From assembly GCA_001275005.1 (NCBI GenBank), contig JWZX01003393.1, forward strand, positions 1-58,270: 58,270 nucleotides of DNA, given 5' to 3'. The DNA comes from Chrysochromulina tobinii (Eukaryota > Haptophyta > Prymnesiales > Chrysochromulinaceae). The notes beneath the pieces are model-generated. The model was not told the DNA's origin. It was given only the letters and a program-made list of their open reading frames with translations, and did not search any database. Below, piece by piece: positions 28,213 through 37,400 of this stretch. Position numbers and translations under genes: made by a program. How positions within the stretch are numbered: position 1 is the stretch's first letter; every line of letters starts with the position of its first letter.

Positions 28213-30246
28213 ATGCCCTCGTTTGGAATGATGCTGTCACAGTTTGGCCTGACTTCGCCCGACCCGGATCGTCGTCTGCGCCGACGCGAGGGCCAATCCG
28301 ACCGCGAGTTCCTCATGGGTGACTCGTATCGCACGCACTTTTCGTGCCAGTTTGGGTGCCCAGGGCTCACGGTGCACATGGAGAATGGTGCTGCTGCGAC
28401 GGACTCCTTCAGTCTCGATCAGCCACCACGGCTCGCGTGGGACGGCATCTCCGCCGGCTGGGGCCTGCTTGGCTCCACGCTGACCGGCATGCTCATGCCC
28501 GACATTGTCATACGACCGACACCCGTGGTGATCGCTGCACCTCCCGAGTACGTGTGGCGCGTGCTCCTCGACTTTGAGAGGTACAAGGAATGGAACCCGT
28601 TTCACCGCGACGTACGCGTGGTGGATCAGCCCGGCGGGACCGTAGCCGTGAGCCTCACGGTCGATATGGGCGAGCTGCTCGGCACCCTTGTCAGTGAGGA
28701 GACGGTCTACTACGTCGACGAGAAGCGATACATCCTGGCGTACGGCATCGGGCGCAAGGGCCCGGCCTGCCTGCGTGCCGTCTGGCTCGTGCCGACGGCC
28801 AACGGCGGCACGATCTTCAACAGTTGGGACACCATCGGTGGCGTCCCAGCCCTCCTTTCGCGCGGCCACATTCATCGTACCGTGGTGCGCGGCTTCGAGG
28901 CGCAGCACCTTGCGATTCGGGAGCGCGTGCACAGCCTGCGATACGCGGAGGCATGCCGCGGCACGTCGGATCGGAGCGACGTTTCGGCCGCGCACGTGGC
29001 TCCGGAACCCCTCGCCGTGTGCGTCGTCACGGGGGGATGCGGCTTCCTCGGCGCGCACATCGTGCGCCTCCTGTGCCTCTTGGACGGCGTGACCTCCGTT
29101 CATGTGATCGATGTACAACTGCCCCAGCCGGACTCGGGGCTGCCCATGGCTGCGAACGGCTGCAAGTGGCGCGGCGGCGGCAAGGTCGAGGTGCACCAGA
29201 TGTCGATCACCGACACGCCAGCCCTCGACGAACTCTTTACTCGCATTCGGCCGACGACGGTCTTTCACACCGCGTCGCTCATCGACCTACGCGACGATGC
29301 GGCATCGCAAGACGCTCTCGAACACGTCAACGTGGACGGCACGCGCGCCCTGCTCGCCCTGGCCGCCCAGCACGGCGCCACGCGCTTCGTGTACACCTCC
29401 TCGATTGAGTGCACCTACGCGTACAATCGGAGCGTGCAGGCCGACGAGGAGCATCCGTATAGCGCACACCCGACCAACAGCTACCAGCGCACCAAGGTGG
29501 CGGCTGAGCGACTGGTGCTCGAGGCGAACTCAGCCAAGATGGCGACGGTGTCGGTGCGCCCGGCGCACATTGTTGGCGATCCTCTCGAGGACGATCTGTA
29601 CTTCCTCAGCGGCGTGCAGGCATGCTTCAGCGAGGAGCTCAGCCTGCCCTCCCTTGACGTCTCGGGCAAGTCGGCGAAGATGAGCATGGTGCACGTCGAG
29701 AATTGTGCGCTCCTTCACGTGCTTGCGGCCGCCAAGTGCCGCATCGGCGCACGCCCGGTTCGCAGCGTCGCCGGTCGGAAGTTCAACGCGACCGACTTCG
29801 ACGAGAACATCGTGTGCATCTACCACGCCCTCGCAGGCTCCTCAGGCCCGTGGATCGTGCTTCCCTCCTGGCTACTCTTCCTCCTTGTGCATGCTGCCCT
29901 CTGGCTCCATTGGCTTGTCGGCTGGGCCAGTTCGGGTAGCGTCAAGCTACTGCCGCCCAAGACGGGGCTGCACCACGGCGCCCTTGCCGCCTCCAAGGAA
30001 TGCACCCTCTCCGGCCGTCGTGCGCGCCAAGTCTTCGGGTACGAGCCCATCATCTCGCGAGAGGGCGGGATCAAGGCGGCAGCTCAAAGTCGTGAGGCAG
30101 CACTCCTCAGAGCCAAGGGCAGCGCTGCTTGCCATCCCGTGCACATGATTGGCAAGTTGGAGCTTTGCAAGGCCCTCGGGTATCCTGTTGTCATAGACTC
30201 CCCCTCGGGCTCGCCTATGACGAGGCCGAACGCTCCGTCTCGGTGA
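28213..30246 (+). CDS. SRPBCC (START-like) domain fused to 3beta-HSD/sterol-4-carboxylate dehydrogenase-type SDR
   Basis: Single exon, 677 aa. Residues ~95-235 are an SRPBCC lipid-binding fold (VIAAPPEYVWRVLLDFERYKEW ends within its first strand and helix). Residues ~270-660 are an extended short-chain dehydrogenase: nucleotide-binding VVTGGCGFLGAHIV, FHTASLIDLR, the catalytic Ser region VYTSSIE and YxxxK as NSYQRTKVAAE. The membrane segment PWIVLPSWLLFLLVHAALWL near residues 548-567 is typical of 3beta-HSD/NSDHL enzymes. These oxidise sterol 3-hydroxyl groups, NSDHL with C4 decarboxylation. Fusion to a hydrophobic-ligand carrier suggests substrate presentation at the ER membrane (inference). 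Head-to-head with the lumenal small protein. Confidence 0.85.
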   Translation: MPSFGMMLSQFGLTSPDPDRRLRRREGQSDREFLMGDSYRTHFSCQFGCPGLTVHMENGAAATDSFSLDQPPRLAWDGISAGWGLLGSTLTGMLMPDIVIRPTPVVIAAPPEYVWRVLLDFERYKEWNPFHRDVRVVDQPGGTVAVSLTVDMGELLGTLVSEETVYYVDEKRYILAYGIGRKGPACLRAVWLVPTANGGTIFNSWDTIGGVPALLSRGHIHRTVVRGFEAQHLAIRERVHSLRYAEACRGTSDRSDVSAAHVAPEPLAVCVVTGGCGFLGAHIVRLLCLLDGVTSVHVIDVQLPQPDSGLPMAANGCKWRGGGKVEVHQMSITDTPALDELFTRIRPTTVFHTASLIDLRDDAASQDALEHVNVDGTRALLALAAQHGATRFVYTSSIECTYAYNRSVQADEEHPYSAHPTNSYQRTKVAAERLVLEANSAKMATVSVRPAHIVGDPLEDDLYFLSGVQACFSEELSLPSLDVSGKSAKMSMVHVENCALLHVLAAAKCRIGARPVRSVAGRKFNATDFDENIVCIYHALAGSSGPWIVLPSWLLFLLVHAALWLHWLVGWASSGSVKLLPPKTGLHHGALAASKECTLSGRRARQVFGYEPIISREGGIKAAAQSREAALLRAKGSAACHPVHMIGKLELCKALGYPVVIDSPSGSPMTRPNAPSR

Positions 30247-30822
30247 AGGCCCAGAGGCGAGCCGACCGGACGGACGAGGCCGCACGCTCCACATCGGCGG
30301 TGGAAACGCAAAAGGGGGGAATGCGGCCGTCGTCCTGAGTCGCTGAGTGGGCATGTTGAGGTGAAGGGAGATCCGACGGTTTCGGCCCGCGAGGCGCTCA
30401 GGCGCCGCCGGGGCTGCGGGCGCCGAGGGGAGGACCGCCCCATGGGACTCTTGCGAAAAGGATGACACTTGACACACTCGACTTGCGTGATTCTAAGGTC
30501 AGTTATACCCACATGAGTCGCAGTGCGCGGGAAGGGTTTGCTTCAATGGTTACTTGTCGTTCATTACCGTACTCATAGTCATACAGTGTCATTATTTAAA
30601 CTACGAGTAGCAGTATACAGTGTCATTATTCAAACTAACGAGTAGCAGTAAGGAAAAGTACATGAAACTTCAGCTGTACTATACTTTCTTGTTCATCTAT
30701 TACGTGCTAAATCACATAGGAAGCTATTTACGTGTATGTTCATACAGTTTTTTACCCGGTTTCACGAAAAGTACCGGGTAATCGACGTGTACCCGGTAAG
30801 AGTCTTGTAAGTACAATTGTAC
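30247..30822. other. intergenic region with AT-rich repeats
   Basis: No gene is seen. Contains a 35-bp tandem duplication (30581-30614 and 30615-30650) and inverted TACCCGGT/ACCGGGTA words at about 30757-30799, just upstream of the next gene. Confidence 0.6.
30581..30650 (+). repeat. 35-bp tandem duplication
   Basis: Two copies of ATACAGTGTCATTATT followed by (T/C)AAACTA, CGAGTAGCAGT, the second with two extra bases. AT-rich in an otherwise GC-rich window. Confidence 0.9.
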
Positions 30823-31374
30823 ATGTATCGCGGTACCGGTAAGTTTCTCCGACGAGGAGCCGGCACGATGGTACTCGGGCTCATGTCGCTCCTCAAAGGC
30901 TTGCAGCTCCTACCGAATGGTATGGGTGGCGCGATGATGTCCCTCGACTGCATCCACGGCCAGGTGCGACGTGATTTCAAGGAGAAGATGGGATTCCCGG
31001 GCTGGTTCCCGACAGTGTTGGGTCTTTTCAAACTCACACAGGCAGTGCTCAACTGGGTTGCCGATGGAGCTTACGTGCCCGTAGCGCAAGGTCTGATGGC
31101 GTTCCAAATGGGCGGCGTTCTGTTCACACATACAATCGCTGAGAAGCCGGATGGCAAGTCATTCATGGAGAAGAATGCTCCTGCAGCAGTCTTTTTCGGC
31201 ACGACGCTTGCCATTCAGAGTCTCCATGGAAAGCTCGATTTCACGACCGCGCTCGTGGCCCATCTCATCGTGGGTGCGCTTGGCTTCTGCTCCGGCTACA
31301 TCATCCTCGCCCTTGGTTCGGGCACCGAGCCCGCACTCACCGCAGTGGCGAGCCCAGACAAGAAGAGGCGCTAG
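30823..31374 (+). CDS. small four-helix membrane protein, DoxX-like
   Basis: Single exon, 183 aa from ATG 30823. Four hydrophobic segments are visible: MVLGLMSLLKGLQLLPNGMG, then TVLGLFKLTQAVLNWV, then VPVAQGLMAFQMGGVLFTH and the C-terminal FTTALVAHLIVGALGFCSGY followed by IILALGSG and a Lys/Arg tail. LGLFKLTxAV...GGVLFTH resembles the DoxX/SURF4-like superfamily of small membrane proteins, but the match is by pattern only. No catalytic residues are known. Start choice: ATG 30823 is first in frame, and 30868 is an alternative. Confidence 0.6.
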   Translation: MYRGTGKFLRRGAGTMVLGLMSLLKGLQLLPNGMGGAMMSLDCIHGQVRRDFKEKMGFPGWFPTVLGLFKLTQAVLNWVADGAYVPVAQGLMAFQMGGVLFTHTIAEKPDGKSFMEKNAPAAVFFGTTLAIQSLHGKLDFTTALVAHLIVGALGFCSGYIILALGSGTEPALTAVASPDKKRR

Positions 31375-32102
31375 ACGTAAGATTTCGCATTTGAGGTCGA
31401 GAGCGGTGTGCGACTGGCCGTGCTCGAGCTTGAGTACAAGCTGAGCCTGCTCTGGTTCAGGCCGTATACATATCTATTGAGAGTGGGGGCTTACCAACAA
31501 AACTCACTTGGCTTGTGATGACCTTGTCTCCTCTTTATTAATCGCTTTCTACTCGGCTTGCGGCGCGGATGTGCCGTGCGGGCGCGTCGGGGCGCGTGTA
31601 CTCCGCTCTCCGGGTGCCAGTAATGAGTGATGGACACAGTGAGGTGACAGTGTGAATTGTTGATTGCTTGCTGCTTGTTGGCTTATGATGAACTGGAGAT
31701 GTTCACAAACTAAATCTTTCCCGCGATCCCGGACGGTTCATGGGGGTTGCGGTAGCCGCCGGCCGCCGAAGCCGCGTACACCCTTGACCCCGTGCGACCC
31801 GACCCTGACACGTGACACCTTCACCGCACGCGCGTAGCCGCAGGGGAGCGGACCTACCGGGTACCTAAGCTCGCTGGTGCGCTCGGGGGTGGGGCTGGCC
31901 ATTTGCCGACCTAAATTCGCGAACCGTTATCAGATAACTCGGAAGCACGCGCGAGAACCTTCCGTAAAGGGCAATCGGCAGCTTCCATTTTCGGAATTCG
32001 TTATGATAAGACTTGAGCGAAATTGAATTCTTTAGGCGAAGTCGGCACCTCACGGAAAAACGCCCTCGCGTCGCGTCGTACGCCACACTGGACCTTTTGC
32101 AG
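31375..32102. other. intergenic region
   Basis: No gene is seen. The region has AT-richer sequence near 31500-31720 and no repeats of note. Confidence 0.4.
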
Positions 32103-33239
32103 ATGGCGCAAAGGTTCACCCTGTCTCTCCTTGCATTCGGTCTGGTCCCATACATGTATGCGAAATCTACGAGCTGCGAGCAACTAGTGCCGGTCCCGTG
32201 GGATGTCGCACCGCTGCGATCATCGCAAGCATTGCATTCGGCACTTGCCAAGAAATTTGTCGACCGCAACGTGGTCGAGATCGGGACACGCAGTGGTGAC
32301 ACTGTCAACTGCTACGCGCAAATAGCCAACCGAACCGTTGCTATCGAAATGAATAGAGCATACTGCAAGGTTCTCCGCTCACGTCGTGAGGAACTTGAGA
32401 ATACGACGCGCTCTACCATCCGGTCGGCGACAGGCCTGACTTCAACCAACCTGGAAGGGGCCAGCTACGGAGTTGTGTGCAGCAGGTATCAATCTGCGCC
32501 GAATGAAACATGGAAAGATGTGGATTATGTCTTCTGGTGGATCGAGGGCGGAATCAAGGCAAACATCCAGGTGCTGCGATTCCTCCGCAGTGTGAAAGGG
32601 TTACGCTCCGGCGCCCTTGCGATGCTCGCGCACGATCTCACCGACCTGGATACGCCAGCAATCCTCACACCGATTGCCGAATACACTGAGCAAGTCCTTC
32701 CGACACGGCTTGAATGCAAAAACTGCCTGGCGCGCCTTCAACATTACTGCAGCAAACGGATGATGAGCCTCGATGCACACGTGCTACGAAAAGTTGGATG
32801 CCATCGAGCTGCATCGGTGGCAAATCTGATTGCGATTCGTATCGACAGTCCCCAGCTGGAGGTTTTGCTGAACACCACCTTTCGTGAGCGCGAGATCACG
32901 AGTTTGACCATAGAGGACGCGCGGAGCGCCAGTGTGGCGGCAGGCTACCATCCTCTCTCCGCAACTCCTGGCAAATGCTGGTTGACGAAGGATGCACTAA
33001 CGAACAACGAAACCATGGTCAATTTCATAGAACCAGAATTGGGCACCGCACGCTCGGCTGCCGCCATCGGCACTGCCAAGAGCGGCTCCCGGGCGCGCAG
33101 CCCGTCACAATCTTGGCACTGCAAAGAGCACTGCCAAAATTGTGACGGGCTTTGCACATGGGAGTGGCTGTCCGCCAAGGGAGTGCCTGCACGCCAAGGG
33201 ACCGGCTGCCCGCCGTATACTCTCCCGTGGTTTGTATAA
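32103..33239 (+). CDS. putative SAM-dependent methyltransferase-like secreted/ER protein
   Basis: Single exon, 378 aa from ATG 32103, with an N-terminal signal peptide (MAQRFTLSLLAFGLVPYMYA). The core starts with FVDRNVVEIGTRSGDTVN, a glycine-rich motif I of class I methyltransferases. RTVAIEMNRAYCKVLRSR follows, an acidic end of strand 2. Next is YGVVCSRY...DVDYVFWWIEGG, reminiscent of motif IV. The remainder is not recognised. The last ~60 residues are encoded by a strong hairpin (33099-33151) and are Cys/Ser/Trp-rich, so the true C-terminus may differ. Substrate unknown. Confidence 0.55.
   Translation: MAQRFTLSLLAFGLVPYMYAKSTSCEQLVPVPWDVAPLRSSQALHSALAKKFVDRNVVEIGTRSGDTVNCYAQIANRTVAIEMNRAYCKVLRSRREELENTTRSTIRSATGLTSTNLEGASYGVVCSRYQSAPNETWKDVDYVFWWIEGGIKANIQVLRFLRSVKGLRSGALAMLAHDLTDLDTPAILTPIAEYTEQVLPTRLECKNCLARLQHYCSKRMMSLDAHVLRKVGCHRAASVANLIAIRIDSPQLEVLLNTTFREREITSLTIEDARSASVAAGYHPLSATPGKCWLTKDALTNNETMVNFIEPELGTARSAAAIGTAKSGSRARSPSQSWHCKEHCQNCDGLCTWEWLSAKGVPARQGTGCPPYTLPWFV
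33099..33151. repeat. 24-bp inverted repeat with 5-nt loop
   Basis: The arms 33099-33122 and 33128-33151 pair with two mismatches around AAAGA. Its position inside the 3' part of an ORF suggests a mobile-element remnant or an RNA hairpin. Confidence 0.9.
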
Positions 33240-33492
33240 ATATAATACACGAAAAAACCAGCCATAGAAGTTGGTGCGGGATCAGCAATTAGGGATCAGT
33301 GCACTAATAATTACCCCGCTTTAGATGGCCCCCGCTAGGGGTAATCGCTATACTTTTGTAGCGCTATTTCTCAGCTCTCCGTCTGCAATTTGAGAGTCCT
33401 GTGTTCTGTTTACGTGAACGTTAACACGACAGACGCGACAACCGGTGCTACGCCACTGTTACTGACCGCTTTACGTGTGGTGTGAATTCACA

Positions 33493-34065
33493 ATGAAACG
33501 ACGTTTTGTTCCCCAACACTCTATGGACGATTACTCCCACTTCCTGTCCATCCTCGGCGACGCGCTGCCGCTCGAGGCTGTTCTCAAGGATTTGATGCAC
33601 TGTTCCTTGAATTCACGCACGGCGTCATCATCCAGCAAGCCTCAGCGATTCAAGTGGGTGGAAATCCCTTTGCAAGATGGGCCGCTGAGAATGCAAGAAG
33701 TGACGAAGGCTCTGCCGAGCATCCCGATGCAGCGGTTGGAATCCAGCATCCCATCCTCACCGTCCCGGATCGAGCGTCGACTGCCAACTTGTATTGCAAA
33801 GGCGGCCCCAACGTCGCCGCGGCACGGGCTCAAAACCGCCCTCGCCACTCAGGAGCGTGCCCTCCGTGCTGCCAAGTTCCGCGATGCCCGCCTCCGCATC
33901 GGGAAGGAGAGCAGGAATGAGGCATTCGAGCGCGCGCGGCGGTCTGCGTCGACGATAGGAGACTGCAACGAGGTCGGGGACGCTGCACAGCGAGGATACC
34001 AATTCGATCGTGATCCTCATGACGAGGGCCTCTCTGTATTGCTTGATTGCAACCTCACCCTATAA
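33493..34065 (+). CDS. hypothetical protein, weakly supported
   Basis: ORF of 190 aa from ATG 33493. It has no recognised domain, a Ser/Arg-rich middle and a predicted charged helical C-terminal half (ATQERALRAAKFRDARLRIG). Base usage is less GC-rich than neighbouring genes at third positions. It could be a real lineage-specific gene, a piece of a longer spliced gene, or chance. A plain ORF of this length in GC-rich DNA is not strong evidence. Confidence 0.3.
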   Translation: MKRRFVPQHSMDDYSHFLSILGDALPLEAVLKDLMHCSLNSRTASSSSKPQRFKWVEIPLQDGPLRMQEVTKALPSIPMQRLESSIPSSPSRIERRLPTCIAKAAPTSPRHGLKTALATQERALRAAKFRDARLRIGKESRNEAFERARRSASTIGDCNEVGDAAQRGYQFDRDPHDEGLSVLLDCNLTL

Positions 34066-34454
34066 TAGGCCTCTCTTTGGCTGAGAGTAGCTGAGAGAGC
34101 GTCTTCACTGCATCCGGTCTCTAATTGATGTTTCTTGTCCGAGTCAAGTACGGTGGGGCTAACACCATACCTCGAGACCTCGAGACACTCTTACCGTCCG
34201 CCTCATTGTAATGCGACTTGCGAGGACTCCGCTCCCCGGCCCGCACGGCTCCTCGCCGCGAGTCGCACGCCGCGGGATGGCGGGAAGCGGAAGGATCCAG
34301 CCGAGCGCGGATACAGCGTGCCGGAGCGCGTCCGATGGAACTCGTCACCCAACATTCACCTGACCCCGGAGGACTGGCGCCTCACGCTAGTTGACACCGC
34401 GCATGTGCACGCTCCACGCTGCACCCGCAACTGCCCATCAAGCTCCACAGCCTC
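34066..34454. other. intergenic region between converging genes
   Basis: No gene is seen. The short direct repeat CCTCGAGA (34171-34186) is the only structure noticed. Confidence 0.4.
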
Positions 34455-37400
34455 TCATGGTGGCCTCGCTGTCTTGCTGCCGGCCTCCGGCGGAGGCTCG
34501 CGCGCCGCGGGCGTCGCCTTCGGGTCGCTCTGACGAAACTGACTGACCGACTGTCTGTCGCTCTTCGCAGCTCGATGGAGCACTGAACGCACCGTGCGTA
34601 GCTGCTCAGCCACGTCGCCGCCCAGCGGCATGCCAAAACGCGACTGGAAGTCAAGCACCGCCTGGCGTGTGCGTGGACCGTAGACGCCGTCGGGCTTGAC
34701 CAACTCGCGCCCCATCACCTCGTTCAAAAAGAGCTGGAGCATCTTGATGTCCTCGTCCACCACGACCTGTACCGCGCTGGTCGACGCAGCAGCCGAAGCC
34801 GCATGCAGTGCCCGGGCCTCGAGCTCGGACAAGTAAAGCTCTCGAAGGAAGGCCTCGCCGACGGGTGAAAGTTGAGTGCGAGAGCTGGCAGGAGCTGGTT
34901 TCGGGAGTGGTCGGCGGGAGGGCTGCACACTGCTGGCACCCGCCGCCCGCACCCCCGCTGCAGCGGAAGGAGTCGCAGCAGAGGAGTCCACCGGCGCCAC
35001 CGGCGCCACCGGCGCCACTGCCGGCGCCGTCGCCACCGCCGTCGCCACCGCCGTCGCCACCGCCGTCGCTGACGCACCCGCGCTGCCCGCGACGGCGCCC
35101 TCCGTTCGGGTGCCCGCGACGGCGCCATCAGCAGGGGTTCGCTCCGTCCTCAGCTCCTGCAGCGAGAGGCCTGATTGCGCCATGAACGCCTGGACCGCTG
35201 CCTCCGTACGTGGACCGTAGACGCCGTCCACCTTGCAGATATGCTCGCCCATGACGAGCTGCAGCTTCTGCTGGAGCATCACCACGTCCAGATCTACCCG
35301 CTCGTCAAAGCCGCGCACCTGAAGGCACTCAGAGGCACTCAGAGGCACTCAGTGGTACTCAGAGGCACTCAGTGGCACTCAGTGGCACTCAGAGGCACTC
35401 TACTACTCGGAGATCTCGCGAGATTGTCATCTCCACGCACCTGATGAGGGAGGCACTCAGAGATCTGTGCGAGATCTGTGCGAGATTGTCATCTCCACGC
35501 ACCTGATGAGGGAGGCACTCAGAGATCTGTGCGAGATCTGTGCGAGATCTGTGCGAGATCTGTGCGAGATCTGTGCGAGATGGTCATCTCCACGCACCGT
35601 GGAGAGCAGGGACGCTTGCTCGAGCGAGCGCAAATGTGCCCGACGCAGCGCGGTCCACGTGATTGGGCCAACGGTTCCATCCGCGCGGAGGCCACACTTG
35701 ATCTGGAAGAGCTCCACGGCTTGCTGGGTGAGAGGGCCGAAGTTGCCGTCGACCTTGAGAGCCCTTGTACCTGTGGGGAAGGGAGGACGCGGCGCCGTGG
35801 TGAGCACTTGCATGCGAGGCATGTTGCGCCAGCCGTGCTTGAGAGCCCTTGTACCGAAGAAGACGTTGAGGCGCTCCTGCAGGAAGATGACTGCCTCACG
35901 CCGGGGGTCCCAAATCACAAGGGGAGATTCGACGAGATCTCTGACCGGTAATCGGTCGTCTTCAGTGTCTGTGGGGGGCGTCGCGTGAGTGCACCGTCGA
36001 TGGCAATGGGGGGCAATCGGTGGCAATCTCGGTGGCAATCTCGGTGGCAATCTCGGTGGCAATCTCGGTGGCAATCTCGGTGGCAATCTCGGTGGCAATC
36101 TCGGTGGCAATGGGGGGCAATCGGTGGCAAGATATGGCCATCTGTGGCATCAGAGAGGCAACTGGTGGCCCTCACTCGCCTGTGGGATGTCGGCTGAGCG
36201 CTCGCCCGTTGCGCCAGCCGAGCTTCGACTGCCAGCCACGCCCTACCTGTGGGGAAGGGAGGATGCGGCGCCGTGGTGAGCACTTGCATGCAAGGCACGT
36301 TGCGCCAGCCGAGCTTCGACTGCCAGCCACGCCCTACCTGACCTATCTGTGCCGCGTCCACATCTACCGACGCCTCCCCTTCCCCCCAAGCCACGGCACG
36401 CGCCGTCGTGGGCGGGGCGTGATGTCGCGCGTCGGTCGGCGGGGGCGCTGTGGCGGCGTTCTTGCCGGCCTCGTACTGCTTGGCCGTCCAGCCGAGCAAC
36501 CGCAGCTGCTCCGCGTGCTCCTCGTCGCTCACGCGATGGATCTGACGAAACTGGGCGAGCTGCAGCCGCTGCTGCTCGCTCACCACGCCGCCCGAGAGCA
36601 CAGCGTCCAGCACCGAGGCGTACCTGTCGTGGTGGACGGGTGCGGGGGGGCGCGTCGTGGTGGGCGCGAGGGGTCGCGTCGTGGTGGGCGCGGTGGATCG
36701 CGTCGTGGTGGGCGCAGTGGATCGCGTCGTGGTGGGCGCGCGTGATGGGCTGGCCAGCGCCGTAGCGGGCGCGCGTGATGGGCTAGCCAGCGCCGTGAGG
36801 CTTCGTGGCGAGCTCGCGACGGCGCGCCTACCGGAGCCGCCAGAGGGTATCGCGCACACTGAGCCCGTCGTCAGCGCCGCCCTCGTCGTCGACACTGGAG
36901 TTCGGAGCCTGCTGCGCGGGAGCGCCCGCACCCGGGGAAGGGACCTGTGGGGAAGGGAGCCGCATCTTGCGCAGGACGTCCGCACTCTCCGATTTTCGGA
37001 GCACGTCGGCGCTCAAGGCCCGTTGGAAGGCCGCCTGTGGGGAAGGGAGGAGCGGCGCCGTGGTGAGCACTTGCATGCAAGGCATGTTGGAAGGCCGCTG
37101 CATGCAGTGTGAATGGCGAGGAGGGGCGTGCGAGTGTGAATGGCGAGTGTGAATGGCGAGCATGCAGGTGCAGAGCCCACCGCCCTCTCCCCAGGGCGCG
37201 CGGAGTGCAACTCGCCATTCACACTCGCCATTCACACTCGCACGCACCCGCAGCATGGGCTCTCGCTCGAGGAGCTCGTGCAGCGCCGCGCGCGACCAGA
37301 CGAGGCACGTCGTCTGCTGGTTCGTAGTCACGGTCGCGACGCCACGCACGGGCTGCGAGATGGCGATGCCGGAGGAGAGGCCCATGTCGCCAATGAACTG

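Noticed and set aside
35944-35973. CCCCCCACAG as the acceptor for the fourth intron of the Popeye gene
   Set aside because: It has the better pyrimidine tract, but its phase does not match any good upstream donor; the acceptor at 35941 keeps frame.
34455-36110. Bacterial contamination, suggested by peptidoglycan-binding domains
   Set aside because: The domains are split by GT-AG introns of the same family found in clearly eukaryotic genes of the window.
36018-36111. Regular 12-bp repeats resembling a small CRISPR-like array
   Set aside because: There are no unique spacers between the units and it lies inside a eukaryotic intron; it is a minisatellite.
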